A stretch of DNA of 47,627 nucleotides from Kroppenstedtia sanguinis. GTDB taxonomy: Bacteria > Bacillota > Bacilli > Thermoactinomycetales > DSM-45169. The notes under the pieces are model-generated. The model was not told the DNA's origin. It saw nothing but the letters and a program-made list of their open reading frames with translations, and did no database searches. Below, in pieces: positions 24,156 to 32,932 of the stretch. The stretch lies in the NCBI RefSeq assembly GCF_050433445.1, contig NZ_JBNPXF010000028.1:1-47627 (forward strand). Reading direction: 5' to 3'. Every line of letters begins with the position of its first letter. Position 1 is the first letter of the stretch. A program made the translations under genes and the position numbers.

Positions 24156-25478
24156 ATGCAGAGAGAGGAGCGACTGAAATCTCTGATCGAGGATTGGAGC
24201 CGCCAATTCGGGGAGACGGAAGCTCGAGTGGGATGCGATCTTTTCTGTTGGCGAACCGGGAAGCGTTGGGGAGTGGATGTGAATAAAGGGTTTGCTCCTG
24301 CTTCCAATCAGAAATTGTGGACTACCTTGGCCGCTATAGATGTGTTAGGTCCTGATTACCGATGGCGAACCGGGTTTGCGGCAAGTTCAGGGTGCCTGTA
24401 CATTCGGGGCGGCGGAGACCCTTCCTTTGATGAAAGGGCTGCATTGCAGGTGGCTGGGGAATTGAAGGAGAGAGGACTTACTTGGTTGAAAGAGGTGTGG
24501 TTGGATGATAGCCTAAGTTCCGGTCCTCACTGGGGAAAGGGTTGGATGTGGGATGATCTCGCCCATGGGTACGGTGCTCCGATCCATGCGTTGATTATAC
24601 AGGGGAATCGGATAACCTTTCACTTGGATCCCACCAGTGATCCACCGCAGATCGCTGCGATCTCCCCTCGCTTTTGTCAAGGAAAAGCAAATACGACGCT
24701 AAGTTGGACGGAGAATCCCGATCCGGAAGTGGAAATCTTGCGTACAGGTGCGGAACAGTTTGAAATCAAAGGGGAGGTCTTCCGCGAGGAGCCGGAGGTG
24801 GAGGCGGCAGTCGCGGCTGGTCCGGAATTTTTTGCCGAAGTGATGATCGGTGCCCTTCAGGAGAAGGGCGTGATTTTGTCGGAGGGGATCCGGGTGGTGC
24901 GAGGATCTTTTTCGGAAAGAGCCGATATTCGGGTGGATCGGTGGTCACCGACACTGGCGGAAGTTCTTCAGCGGGTGAACAAGGAGAGTGACAACCTGAC
25001 AGCAGAGATATTACTTCGCACTATGGGGATGATGGGGAGGGGAACACTTTCCGAAGAAGAGGGGCTTCTCTGCATGAGGAGCTGGTTTCGGAAACGGGGG
25101 TTCCAGCCTCCCGGAGTATTTGCGGATGGTTCCGGACTTTCGGGTTACAATCAGGCGACTCCGGAAACCATTTTGAACACTTTGATCCAGGCGTTTCAGA
25201 AAGATTGGCGCTTTCAACTGTGGTTGGACAGTCTTCCCCGATATGGGGAAGATGGAACGCTGAAAAACCGGACCGCCGCTTTGCCGGAAGGAGTGAAAGT
25301 AGCAGCCAAAACCGGGAGTTTGGCAGGGGTAAAGAACCTATCCGGTTATTTTCTCGATAGCGAAGGGGAGCCTGTACTCTCCTTTTCTTTCTTGATTAGC
25401 GGATTGTTGGAGGAGGAAAACGGGGAAAAGCTACAGGATCAACTCCTGCAGCTCACAGCCAAAGAGTGGATTAGGTAA
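24156..25478 (+). CDS. PBP4-type D-alanyl-D-alanine carboxypeptidase/endopeptidase without a signal peptide
   Basis: The 440-residue protein carries all three penicillin-binding motifs of class C PBPs: SxxK in ASNQKLW (Ser50, Lys53), SDN in KESDNLTAE and KTG in AAKTGSLAGV. The large insert between motifs 1 and 2 typical of DacB/PBP4 is present. These enzymes cut D-Ala-D-Ala or cross-links in peptidoglycan outside the membrane. The N-terminus (MQREERLKSLIEDWS) is a charged helix, and no signal sequence can be read upstream in frame, so either export is unusual or the enzyme acts on cytosolic muropeptides. Its end overlaps the convergent NlpC/P60 gene by 8 nt. Confidence 0.87.
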   Translation: MQREERLKSLIEDWSRQFGETEARVGCDLFCWRTGKRWGVDVNKGFAPASNQKLWTTLAAIDVLGPDYRWRTGFAASSGCLYIRGGGDPSFDERAALQVAGELKERGLTWLKEVWLDDSLSSGPHWGKGWMWDDLAHGYGAPIHALIIQGNRITFHLDPTSDPPQIAAISPRFCQGKANTTLSWTENPDPEVEILRTGAEQFEIKGEVFREEPEVEAAVAAGPEFFAEVMIGALQEKGVILSEGIRVVRGSFSERADIRVDRWSPTLAEVLQRVNKESDNLTAEILLRTMGMMGRGTLSEEEGLLCMRSWFRKRGFQPPGVFADGSGLSGYNQATPETILNTLIQAFQKDWRFQLWLDSLPRYGEDGTLKNRTAALPEGVKVAAKTGSLAGVKNLSGYFLDSEGEPVLSFSFLISGLLEEENGEKLQDQLLQLTAKEWIR

Positions 25479-26382
25479 AGGATTCTCCGCCCTTGTACCG
25501 GGTACTCCCCCACCATTCACTTTGATAGGGTTCATCGGTTAAGCGATTGATCTTCACCGAGTTGGGCGTGTTGGGAGAGTGGATAAAGGCGCCGTCACCG
25601 ATGTACATCCCTACATGGTGGATGGATCCTTTTCCTTCTTCGTAAGCAAAAAAGAGAAGATCTCCAGGCGCCAACTCCTCCTTGGATACTCGCTGTCCAT
25701 AACGGGCTTGAGGGTCTGCATCCCGGGGAATGGCAATCCCGTTCGCCTCAAAGATTCGATACATCAATCCAGAACAATCAAAACCGAAGGAAGACATTCC
25801 CGCCCACAAATAAGGCAAACCGAGGAAACGTTCAGCCGTCCGGATGCGCGCTTCCACCCCAGTCACTGGCAACTGCCGGGTAACTGTCACCTCCTTTGCC
25901 GGGATCCGTCCTGTCCTCCCGTCGGGAGTCCATACGATAACTTCTCCATCTCCTTCTTCCACTTGGGGCAGACGGGTCATAAAACTGAGCTCCACTTCTT
26001 CGTCGGAATCTAGGAGCAAGCGGGAACGGTCGGCAGTCACCCAAGCGAAGGAGGAATCTTCCCAGGCTTGATGGTACTTCGGATCGAAGGTGAGTTGGGA
26101 GGCGGGGATCCATCCGGGATACCCGTTGGGATCTTTGGGCGTAAATTGTCCGGGAACACAGACCCGAGCCCAACCCTCCTGCTCTTCTATCACTTGAACC
26201 GGTGCACCGTACAGAACCTGGGATTCCAATCTTCCCACGAGATCCAAGCGATTTTCCGTCCCCATGTCCAACCAGGTCTCCCGATCCATCGGAAAGTGAA
26301 GCGAGGGACGGTCCACCTCCCGCACTTTTTCCGGATGGAGCCACAGATTGGCAAAGGTGTCACGTACATATTGGATCTTCAA
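25471..26382 (-). CDS. NlpC/P60 gamma-D-glutamyl-diamino acid endopeptidase, YkfC-like
   Basis: The 303-residue protein consists of two SH3b-like parts (residues 1-170) and a C-terminal NlpC/P60 domain with catalytic Cys203 (FGFDCSGLMYRI), His in IHHVGMYIGDG (255/256) and His268 in FIHSPNTPN. The layout equals YkfC, which cleaves gamma-D-Glu from diaminopimelate or lysine in recycled muropeptides and shows no signal peptide here either. TTG 26382 follows GGGAGG by 7 nt. The neighbouring divergent peptide-binding lipoprotein and convergent PBP4-like gene suggest a joint role in cell-wall peptide salvage. Confidence 0.88.
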   Translation of the reverse strand: MKIQYVRDTFANLWLHPEKVREVDRPSLHFPMDRETWLDMGTENRLDLVGRLESQVLYGAPVQVIEEQEGWARVCVPGQFTPKDPNGYPGWIPASQLTFDPKYHQAWEDSSFAWVTADRSRLLLDSDEEVELSFMTRLPQVEEGDGEVIVWTPDGRTGRIPAKEVTVTRQLPVTGVEARIRTAERFLGLPYLWAGMSSFGFDCSGLMYRIFEANGIAIPRDADPQARYGQRVSKEELAPGDLLFFAYEEGKGSIHHVGMYIGDGAFIHSPNTPNSVKINRLTDEPYQSEWWGSTRYKGGESFT

Positions 26383-26560
26383 ACATCTTCCTCCCTGCTT
26401 TTAATATAGTATGGTAAACACCCTTATTGCTTTCGGCGTACCGGATCCAGAGTCCTTCCACGGGCGTCATTCCACAAAAGCAGGAAAAGTGATTTCACTC
26501 ATCGAATGAAGGAATGAATCGATGATTCAGAAGGATTCTTTTTCTCAAGGGGGAATGGAC

Positions 26561-28183
26561 ATGATCCGTAAGTCATGGATCGGCGTATGGGCGTTGTTGT
26601 TCGCAGTCAGCCTGTTGGCGGTGGGATGCGGGGGAGAAGGATCGAACGCCGGTTCCAAGCAGGGGGAGATCTTAAAATTAAACCTTTCCAATGGCGAGCC
26701 GACTTCTATCGATCCCGCCAAAGCTTTTGATGATGATTCGATGGAAGTGGTTAACAATCTGTTTGAAGGGCTTACCCGTCTGAACAAGGAGCATCAGCCG
26801 GAACCCGCGGTGGCGGAAAAGATCGACAAATCTGACGACGGGCTCACTTATACTTTCACTCTGCGCAAAGATGCCAAATGGTCCAACGGCGAACCGGTGA
26901 CTGCTCAGGATTTTGAATATGCTTGGAAAAGAGTGCTTGATCCCAAAACGGCATCTGAGGCCTCTTTCCTGATGTTTTTTATCAAAAATGCCGAGCAATA
27001 CAATGCCGGAGAGGCCAAAGTGGAGGAAGTGGGGATTCATGCCGAAGATGATTCCACGCTGGTGGTGGAATTGGAACAGCCCACTCCGTTTTTTGAAGGG
27101 TTGACGGCCTATACTCCCTTCGCTCCGGTTTACCGGAAGAGCGTGGAAGAAAATAAAAATCCCTTTGGCAGTGCCAAGAATTATGTCAGCAATGGTCCCT
27201 TTAAAATGACCCAATGGAAGCACGACGGACACATCAAAACCGAAAAAAACGAACATTATCGGGAAGCAGATCAGGTGAAACTGGCCGGACTAGAATGGTC
27301 GATGGTTGCCGAGGCTACCACAGCGTACCAGATGTTTAAACAAAAAGATCTTCACTTTGGGGAAGCCCCTGGTGAAATTCCACCTGAATTGACGGGAAAA
27401 GTGATTGAAAAGGGTGAAGCGAAAGTCTCCGATGATTCGGGACTGGAGTTTTATCGGTTCAACGTGAAAGAGGAGCCTTTCACCAACGCTAAGATCCGGA
27501 AAGCCTTCGCTCTGGCTGTGGACCGGAAAGCCATTGTGGAACAGGTCGTTCAGGGGGGGCAACAACCAGCCTACGCTTATGTAGCACCAGGGACGATGTC
27601 CGAATCGGGAGATTTTCGGGATCAAGGTGAGGATTACATCCAAGACGCCCAATGGGAAGAAGCCAAAAAACTGTTGGAAGAAGGAATGAAGGAAGAGGGA
27701 TGGACGAAACTGCCACGGGTCACCATCTTGTTTAACAAAGATGAAAAGCATAAAAAAGTGGCGGAAACCATTCAGGAGATGTGGCGCAAACATCTGAATG
27801 CCAAAGTAGAGTTGCAAGCCCGGGAAGTGGGGGTCTATTTTGATGATCGGCGCAGCGGCAACTTCATCATCGCCCGCTCCAGTTTCCTTCCTGATTACAA
27901 TGATCCCTACAACTATTTGGAAAGCTTCCAGTCGGATCACTCCATGAACCAGACCGGCTGGAAAGACAAGAAATATGACCAGTTAATTGAAAAAGCTCGT
28001 GGAGAGACTGAGGATGCTAAGCGGATGGAATATTTTCATCAAGCGGAGAAACGTCTCTTTGAAGAAATGCCGTTGTTTCCGATTTATTATTACAACAGTG
28101 TCGTCCTGAAACAGCCGAATGTGAAAAATATCCTGCGGCATACCGTGGGTCCCAACGATTATCGCTGGGTTGAAATTAAATAA
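26561..28183 (+). CDS. Oligopeptide/muropeptide ABC transporter substrate-binding lipoprotein (OppA/DppE type)
   Basis: The 540-residue protein begins with a lipoprotein signal (WALLFAVSLLAVGCGG), followed by a family 5 solute-binding fold: EPTSIDPAKAFDDDSMEVV, LRKDAKWSNGEPVTAQDFEYAWKR, the hinge region and the terminal PLFPIYYYNSVV. It captures peptides for an Opp/Dpp importer; the permease and ATPases are not in the window. ATG 26561 lies 7 nt after AAGGGGG. Its divergence from a YkfC-like gene parallels the dppE-ykf association in Bacillus and hints at murein tripeptide uptake. Peptide specificity is not visible. Confidence 0.9.
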   Translation: MIRKSWIGVWALLFAVSLLAVGCGGEGSNAGSKQGEILKLNLSNGEPTSIDPAKAFDDDSMEVVNNLFEGLTRLNKEHQPEPAVAEKIDKSDDGLTYTFTLRKDAKWSNGEPVTAQDFEYAWKRVLDPKTASEASFLMFFIKNAEQYNAGEAKVEEVGIHAEDDSTLVVELEQPTPFFEGLTAYTPFAPVYRKSVEENKNPFGSAKNYVSNGPFKMTQWKHDGHIKTEKNEHYREADQVKLAGLEWSMVAEATTAYQMFKQKDLHFGEAPGEIPPELTGKVIEKGEAKVSDDSGLEFYRFNVKEEPFTNAKIRKAFALAVDRKAIVEQVVQGGQQPAYAYVAPGTMSESGDFRDQGEDYIQDAQWEEAKKLLEEGMKEEGWTKLPRVTILFNKDEKHKKVAETIQEMWRKHLNAKVELQAREVGVYFDDRRSGNFIIARSSFLPDYNDPYNYLESFQSDHSMNQTGWKDKKYDQLIEKARGETEDAKRMEYFHQAEKRLFEEMPLFPIYYYNSVVLKQPNVKNILRHTVGPNDYRWVEIK

Positions 28184-28190
28184 TAAAAAA

Positions 28191-28216
28191 ACAAGCACCC
28201 GCATCTGGGTGCTTTT
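28191..28216. terminator. Bidirectional terminator
   Basis: AAGCACCC / GGGTGCTT with T-runs on both strands lies between convergent genes. Confidence 0.85.
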
Positions 28217-28221
28217 TCTCT

Positions 28222-28806
28222 TTAGTGGGTGGTCCCTTTGCGCCGGAGCAGATGCCAGATCAATGCGATTAGCAAGATCAAGGCCACGAGGGAGAGGCTG
28301 AGTGGGCCAAAATATTGTTCAATAAATACTACCGCTGCTTGCCCAAGCTGTGCAATGATCCAAGCGACCAGAAAAAAGCGGGCTCCTCTGCCTAGCAAGG
28401 ACCATAGAACTACTTCTCGGATGCGAATATCACACATCCCGGATGCGATGGTAAACACTTTGAAGGGAATGGGAGTGAAGCCGGCGATTGCCAGGGAAAA
28501 ACCGCCGAACTGATCAAAATAGGCCTCCACCTTTTCCACAGTCTGATGCTTGAAAAGGCGAAGCATCAAGGGCCGTCCCAATTTTCTCCCAATCCACCAT
28601 CCCAGCAGAGCTCCTGCCACGGAGGAGAGGGTGGTGATCAGGGCGTACCACCAGACCCATTCGGGCTGGGCGATCCCCAGAGGGATGAGGATTACATCAG
28701 GAATCACAGGGAAAAATGAGGATTCAAAAAAGGACAAGATGGCTAGGCCCCAAGAGCCATAAGAGAGAAACCACTCCACCACTGCATGGATCCAATCAGA
28801 CCACAT
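28222..28806 (-). CDS. VTT/DedA-like (YqaA-type) membrane protein
   Basis: The 194-residue polytopic protein resembles the YqaA branch of the VTT/SNARE-associated family: FFESSFFPVIPDVILIPLG at the first re-entrant region, GALLGWWIGRKLGRP, and the motif GGFSLAIAGFTPIPFKVFTIASG, in which a Pro-rich turn replaces the Arg motif of true DedA. Four to five membrane segments are evident. The function is probably lipid handling, by family. ATG 28806 follows GGGGAGGAA. Confidence 0.85.
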   Translation of the reverse strand: MWSDWIHAVVEWFLSYGSWGLAILSFFESSFFPVIPDVILIPLGIAQPEWVWWYALITTLSSVAGALLGWWIGRKLGRPLMLRLFKHQTVEKVEAYFDQFGGFSLAIAGFTPIPFKVFTIASGMCDIRIREVVLWSLLGRGARFFLVAWIIAQLGQAAVVFIEQYFGPLSLSLVALILLIALIWHLLRRKGTTH

Positions 28807-28935
28807 GAGGTTTTTCCTCCCCGGAATTGATCGACCGCGTTATCTTTGCTTCTGAGGTGTTCCTGTAAAAACTGCCATCATACCCGCCCCTCCAAGACGC
28901 ATACTAAGGGCAACCCGATGAGGGGAGGGTTGGAT

Positions 28936-29586
28936 GTGAGTAAAAAGAAAAACCGCAACTATCGGGACCAACAGTTTCAACCAGGTCAAATGAGGGATGG
29001 TTCCGCTGACAAAGTGGAATTCGGCCGAGAGCCGGGAGCAGCCGCCGATGAGGTGGAATTTGGCCGGGAACCGGGAACAGCCGCCGATGAGGTGGAGTTC
29101 GGTCGCGAACCGGGAGCGGCTACCGATGAAGTGATCTTTGACGAAGTGACTCCCGGTGCCCCCAATGTCTTTGATGCAGTCGGGTATTCGGGGGCAGGAG
29201 ACAACCAGGATGTGGAATTGGGTGAGGAGTCAGCGGATCGCAATCGGGACCGATTGCAGGATGAAGACCGTCCAGGAGCGCAGGATACGGAAACGGCTAC
29301 CGAAGTCGCCCCAGTTGTCGATCGGGAATGGGAGCGGAATGAAGATCGCGCAGACAGGGAAGATGCCGGGAATGAAGCTGGGGATGAAGGAAGAGGTCTT
29401 GGAATCACCAGTATTATTCTATCGGTCTTATCCTTCTTTTTCGTTCCCTTCCTCCTGGGATCCGCAGGAATCATCTTAGGAGTGATTGCCGGTCGCAAGG
29501 GCAGTGCCATGGGCTGGTGGGCTGTCGGCCTCGGAGCGATTTCCGTGATTTTGACAGCATTTGTTGCACCGATTGCAGGCTTTTAA
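28936..29586 (+). CDS. Acidic repeat protein with C-terminal DUF4190-like membrane domain
   Basis: This 216-residue protein has three parts. Residues 1-24 are basic/polar. Residues 25-63 hold three tandem 13-residue units of the form DEVEFGREPGAAA with a partial fourth, and the stretch to about 150 is strongly acidic and disordered-looking. The last 60 residues hold two membrane helices (GITSIILSVLSFFFVPFLLG and GWWAVGLGAISVILTAFVA) with a GVIAGRKG turn, as in DUF4190-type proteins. GTG 28936 has GGGGAGGG 6 nt upstream. The cytosolic repeats could be a binding scaffold; no function is known to me. It converges on selB. Confidence 0.75.
   Translation: MSKKKNRNYRDQQFQPGQMRDGSADKVEFGREPGAAADEVEFGREPGTAADEVEFGREPGAATDEVIFDEVTPGAPNVFDAVGYSGAGDNQDVELGEESADRNRDRLQDEDRPGAQDTETATEVAPVVDREWERNEDRADREDAGNEAGDEGRGLGITSIILSVLSFFFVPFLLGSAGIILGVIAGRKGSAMGWWAVGLGAISVILTAFVAPIAGF
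29008..29124 (+). repeat. Three tandem 39-bp repeats within the coding sequence
   Basis: Units at 29008-29046, 29047-29085 and 29086-29124 encode DKVEFGREPGAAA, DEVEFGREPGTAA and DEVEFGREPGAAT. They differ at many third positions, which indicates selection on the protein and not very recent duplication. Confidence 0.85.
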
Positions 29587-29587
29587 C

Positions 29588-29619
29588 GATCAGGCTTCCC
29601 CTTAAAGGGAAGCCTGATC
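29588..29619. terminator. Bidirectional terminator overlapping the end of selB
   Basis: GATCAGGCTTCCC / GGGAAGCCTGATC is a perfect 13-bp stem with a 6-nt loop between convergent genes. Confidence 0.8.
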
Positions 29620-31521
29620 TTCTGGTATCAGGATCCGCTGGTCGCCTACTCGTCGGGTGATTCCCTTTTTATCCATCTGTTCCAACAAAGGGATCAGGTA
29701 TTTTCGGGAAAGGCCGAAGCATTCCTTGGCCTGTTGCATGGATAGACTCCCTTCCTGATGGATCGTTTGGATCGTCAGGTTTACCGCAGAGTCATAAGCC
29801 TTTCGATGCATCAACAACTTCTCCGTCAGGGGCACAACAATCTCCTTCCGAATCAGATAACCCCGGATATCTTCACCGGATGTAGCGGGAATTCCGGATT
29901 CAGCAAACAAGGTCTCCCATTCAGTAGGAGTCCAGCCTTCCTGGTGTAGGCGATGGATCACTTGAGCCGTTGCCGCTTTCCATTGCTCGGGAAGATTCGG
30001 GGTGAAGGAAGGGAGAGCGATGTATTCATCCTGCTGATTCAATAGGCGTTGTCTTTCCCATCGGCCCAACAGTATGTTCACCTCTGGGGGATCGAGGGTC
30101 GGCAGAAACCGTGCGGACCATTCCGCCTTGGGAACACCAGGCCACATGGGATGTTCCTGGTGATAGGAGGTAAGCCAATCTTTCATCTCTTTCTCGACCC
30201 GAACCAGAGTGCTGGCAGAAACAAAGCCAGATGCTACGGGAAGGATCTGACCTGCCTTCTCTAACGCCTTCAATTCGCCGTGAAGGGCAACATCTCCTTC
30301 ACCTGCTATCGATTGAATTTCTCGGAAAGTCAGCAGGAGAGTTCGATCCAGTGCCTGCAAAATTCGGGCGGACAAACCACCCTGCCAAATTTGGCGGATC
30401 TGTTCCGCGGCAGCAGGGGAGATCTTTCGCTTGACAGCTATTGCTTCTGCTACTTCGCCTCCTCCGATGGTGGTTGGCGGAGTAGGGCGACGCAAGATAA
30501 ACCGGTCCCCGTGTGCCGCGACCACAGGTTCTCGTAATACCAAACTGGCATATATCTCTTCTCCGGGTTTCCACTCCTTGCGATCATAGAGGATCAACTT
30601 GGCGAAAACTTCCGAGGTTCCGATCATCAGGGTGACCCGACTCCGTTGACGTAAGCTGAAACCCAGATCCGGCAAGGAGCGCGCCCGAATATCGAGCCGG
30701 CGGGAAGGGGACCAGATTCCCGGTTGGCCGACGGTTTGGCCGCGGGAAACTTCTTCCCGGTGAATTCCGCTCAGATTAAGAGCGGCCCGCTGCCCAGCTG
30801 CCACCCTCGGCACGCTCTGGCTGTGAATCTGGGCTTGTCGCACTTTGACTCGCTTGCCGCCGGGTAAAACCTCCAGTTCTGCTCCCGGACCGGTGCTTCC
30901 GGACTGAACCGTTCCGGTGACCACGGTCCCCGCGCCTTGGATCATAAAGGATCGATCCACAGGAAGGCGGAAAGGGGCCTCGCTCTTTCGCTGCTTAATC
31001 CCTGGAAGTTTTGCATCCAGCACATGAAGCAGGCGATCAATACCTTCCCCAGTAGTAGAGGAAATACGCAGTAGGGGAGCTCCTTCCAAAAATGTATTTC
31101 GGGTGAGCTCACGCAGATCCTCTTCTATGATCGGCAACAGCTCCGGATCTGCCCGATCGATCTTGCTGAGGAGGAGTAATCCCTTCTTCGCCCCGAGAAG
31201 ATCCAGGATGGATAGATGCTCCCGGGTTTGGGGCATCACCCCTTCATCAGCAGCCACCACCAACAGCACAAAATCGATTCCTGTCACCCCAGCCACCATT
31301 TGCCGGATCAACTTTTCATGGCCGGGTACATCGATGATCGAGACCGTTACTCCTGAGGGAAGCGTCAGTGGGGCAAAACCCGGCTCGATGGAGATCTTTC
31401 TTTCTTGTTCCTCTTTGAGCCGATCTGTATTCACACCGGTTAAGGCCTGGGTAAGCCTCGTTTTACCGTGATCGATGTGTCCCGCTGTCCCGATAACATA
31501 TCGTTTCGCTTCCAAACCCAT
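29602..31521 (-). CDS. selB: Selenocysteine-specific elongation factor SelB
   Basis: The 639-residue GTPase has EF-Tu-like domains: G1 GTAGHIDHGKT (residues 11-21), switch I KISIEPGFAPL, G3 DVPGHEKLI and G4 SKIDRAD. Domain IV and four C-terminal winged helices (about residues 370-639) follow; in SelB these bind the SECIS hairpin of the mRNA. Length and layout match the Moorella-type SelB. It delivers Sec-tRNA to UGA codons. ATG 31521 directly follows a GGGGGG run; TTG 31515 would be better spaced and loses only two residues. selA and selD are not adjacent. The matching tRNA-Sec gene is at 35805-35901, 4.3 kb away on the same strand. Confidence 0.94.
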   Translation of the reverse strand: MGLEAKRYVIGTAGHIDHGKTRLTQALTGVNTDRLKEEQERKISIEPGFAPLTLPSGVTVSIIDVPGHEKLIRQMVAGVTGIDFVLLVVAADEGVMPQTREHLSILDLLGAKKGLLLLSKIDRADPELLPIIEEDLRELTRNTFLEGAPLLRISSTTGEGIDRLLHVLDAKLPGIKQRKSEAPFRLPVDRSFMIQGAGTVVTGTVQSGSTGPGAELEVLPGGKRVKVRQAQIHSQSVPRVAAGQRAALNLSGIHREEVSRGQTVGQPGIWSPSRRLDIRARSLPDLGFSLRQRSRVTLMIGTSEVFAKLILYDRKEWKPGEEIYASLVLREPVVAAHGDRFILRRPTPPTTIGGGEVAEAIAVKRKISPAAAEQIRQIWQGGLSARILQALDRTLLLTFREIQSIAGEGDVALHGELKALEKAGQILPVASGFVSASTLVRVEKEMKDWLTSYHQEHPMWPGVPKAEWSARFLPTLDPPEVNILLGRWERQRLLNQQDEYIALPSFTPNLPEQWKAATAQVIHRLHQEGWTPTEWETLFAESGIPATSGEDIRGYLIRKEIVVPLTEKLLMHRKAYDSAVNLTIQTIHQEGSLSMQQAKECFGLSRKYLIPLLEQMDKKGITRRVGDQRILIPEDQASL

Positions 31522-31606
31522 CCCCCCTTTCCCTAGAGCTGTCGGTTTGTGTTCATAGTATCATTTCATACGTTTCATTTCCCGCTGAAAGATAAAGAAA
31601 AAGTGC

Positions 31607-31635
31607 TTGTCAAAGACTCAACTTCATGATAATAT
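31607..31635 (+). promoter_or_regulatory. Promoter of tRNA-Gly
   Basis: TTGTCA (31607-31612), 17 nt and TAATAT (31630-31635) precede the tRNA by 32 nt. Confidence 0.65.
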
Positions 31636-31667
31636 ATTACTTGTCTCGCAAAGAGATTCCAACCTAT

Positions 31668-31741
31668 GCGGATGTAGTTCAATGGTAGAACACCAGCTTC
31701 CCAAGCTGGTAACGCGGGTTCGATTCCCGTCATCCGCTCCA
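31668..31741 (+). tRNA. tRNA-Gly (anticodon CCC)
   Basis: A complete cloverleaf is visible: acceptor GCGGATG / CATCCGC, D arm with AATGGTAGAA, anticodon stem CCAGC / GCTGG enclosing TTCCCAA (anticodon CCC at 31700-31702), T arm GCGGG TTCGATT CCCGT and encoded CCA at 31739-31741. It reads GGG codons. It stands as a single gene with its own promoter and terminator. Confidence 0.95.
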
Positions 31742-31746
31742 AATCA

Positions 31747-31780
31747 GACCGTTGCCCTCAGTCAGGGGGGCAACGGTCTT
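31747..31780 (+). terminator. Terminator of tRNA-Gly
   Basis: GACCGTTGCC / GGCAACGGTC forms a perfect 10-bp stem followed by TTGTCGTTT. Confidence 0.75.
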
Positions 31781-32064
31781 GTCGTTTGAAATGAGGAGAT
31801 GACGAGGAATGATTCACATTCGACCTGCGGAAATAGGTGATTAGATACAACCTCCATCGGATTTATTGGCCACTTTTACTGGCAACCAGCAGGTGATTTA
31901 AAATTATGAAAATTGTGGGTTCCAGGTGAAAGGGAGGTTGCGGAAAGCGAAATGGACGACGGATCAGGATATAATGGTAATGGGATTGTTGGGAGGACTG
32001 GGCAGAGCAAAATGACAGATGACATGGAAAGCACCCAGGGGTTGACACCTCCGGGTGCGCGGAT
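31781..32064. other. Intergenic region without a supported gene
   Basis: A ribosome-binding-like GAGGAGATGACGAGGA precedes ATG 31809, which encodes only MIHIRPAEIGD before a stop. That resembles a GNAT acetyltransferase start, but no continuation is found. A hairpin GCACCC / GGGTGC at 32031-32058 may terminate the minus-strand gene that ends at 32065. Confidence 0.4.
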
Positions 32065-32454
32065 TTATTTCCTAGAGTGCTCCGAATGAGATTCCCAGAT
32101 CAATTCAGCAAAGGGTTTGCCCTTGTCACCGATATAAGCCCGCTCTACTTCTTGCCCGCTTTCATCCAGACGGCAAATATAGGGGCGGCGAGATTCATCC
32201 ACCCGCAGGCATAATGGTTCTTCGGACCACTCCACATCTTTTGCATCACACTGGATCGATCCATCGGGTTCCCTCCGCCAGGGAAGATATCCCAGGCGAC
32301 CGGGATGGAGGGCTTGTCCCTGCGTCTCCTTGACTAAGTCCCGTAGCGTTCCTTCCCGGAGATAGGCGCCTCCCTCTCGAGTTAGTTGCCACACTGACTG
32401 CAGTTTCTCCGCAATCCGGTATAAGGTTGGATACAGTTCCTCTGATGTTCCCAT
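32065..32454 (-). CDS. Hypothetical protein
   Basis: I do not recognise this 129-residue soluble protein. The N-terminal half (MGTSEELYPTLYRIAEKLQ, TLRDLVKETQG) looks helical. The second half is strand-like with alternating polar residues (EEPLCLRVDESRRPYICRLDE) and ends FAELIWESHSEHSRK. ATG 32454 is chosen because GGAGAG lies about 9 nt upstream; the frame extends to GTG 32505, which lacks a ribosome binding site and abuts the upstream gene. It is probably co-transcribed with the small membrane protein at 32506-32757. Confidence 0.65.
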   Translation of the reverse strand: MGTSEELYPTLYRIAEKLQSVWQLTREGGAYLREGTLRDLVKETQGQALHPGRLGYLPWRREPDGSIQCDAKDVEWSEEPLCLRVDESRRPYICRLDESGQEVERAYIGDKGKPFAELIWESHSEHSRK

Positions 32455-32505
32455 CTCTTTATACTCTCCTGTATCAATGAAGAAGAATTCAGTTTGGCGA
32501 GTCAC

Positions 32506-32757
32506 TCAGGGGAGGATCCGCTTTAGTACAGGATATTTTCTCCATTTGTTCAGTTGTCGCCCGAGCTTGGGATAACGGGTTTCCAGTTTGATCACCAGCT
32601 GCTGGGCCCGGGGAGACGTTTTGGATAAAATCATCAGTCCAATCAAAATGAATAAAATCCCTTGTAAAAACGGAAGCACCAGTCCGAGGATACCTAATAC
32701 GATGAAAAACCAACCTATGATCTGGCCCGCTAACCGTTTGATATTTTGTTTGTTCAA
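32506..32757 (-). CDS. Small PGPGW-like membrane protein
   Basis: The 83-residue protein has two hydrophobic helices in a hairpin (GQIIGWFFIVLGILGLVLP, then GILFILIGLMILS), followed by a basic helical tail (RYPKLGRQLNKWRKYPVLKR). The pattern resembles the PGPGW putative transmembrane family. TTG 32757 follows AGAGAGG at good distance and removes an upstream stretch that does not look like protein. The function is unknown. Confidence 0.7.
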   Translation of the reverse strand: MNKQNIKRLAGQIIGWFFIVLGILGLVLPFLQGILFILIGLMILSKTSPRAQQLVIKLETRYPKLGRQLNKWRKYPVLKRILP

Positions 32758-32932
32758 GGGGATCCTCTCTCTTTGCCTTAGAGTACTGTCAGGCGTATTA
32801 TACCGTGATTTTAGCCTTTGATTCAAACGGAGAAGGGAAAGTATAAAGTATGGTATGATATGGGGCTTTGCCACGTATTCATAATAGTGGATGAATCCTT
32901 TGCGTATAGATGGATGCATCGGGGGGATGCGG

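Noticed and set aside
31809..31844. GNAT-like start (MIHIRPAEIGD) followed by a stop
   Set aside because: Only eleven residues match the family style and no continuation was found in any frame, so a pseudogene call is not justified.
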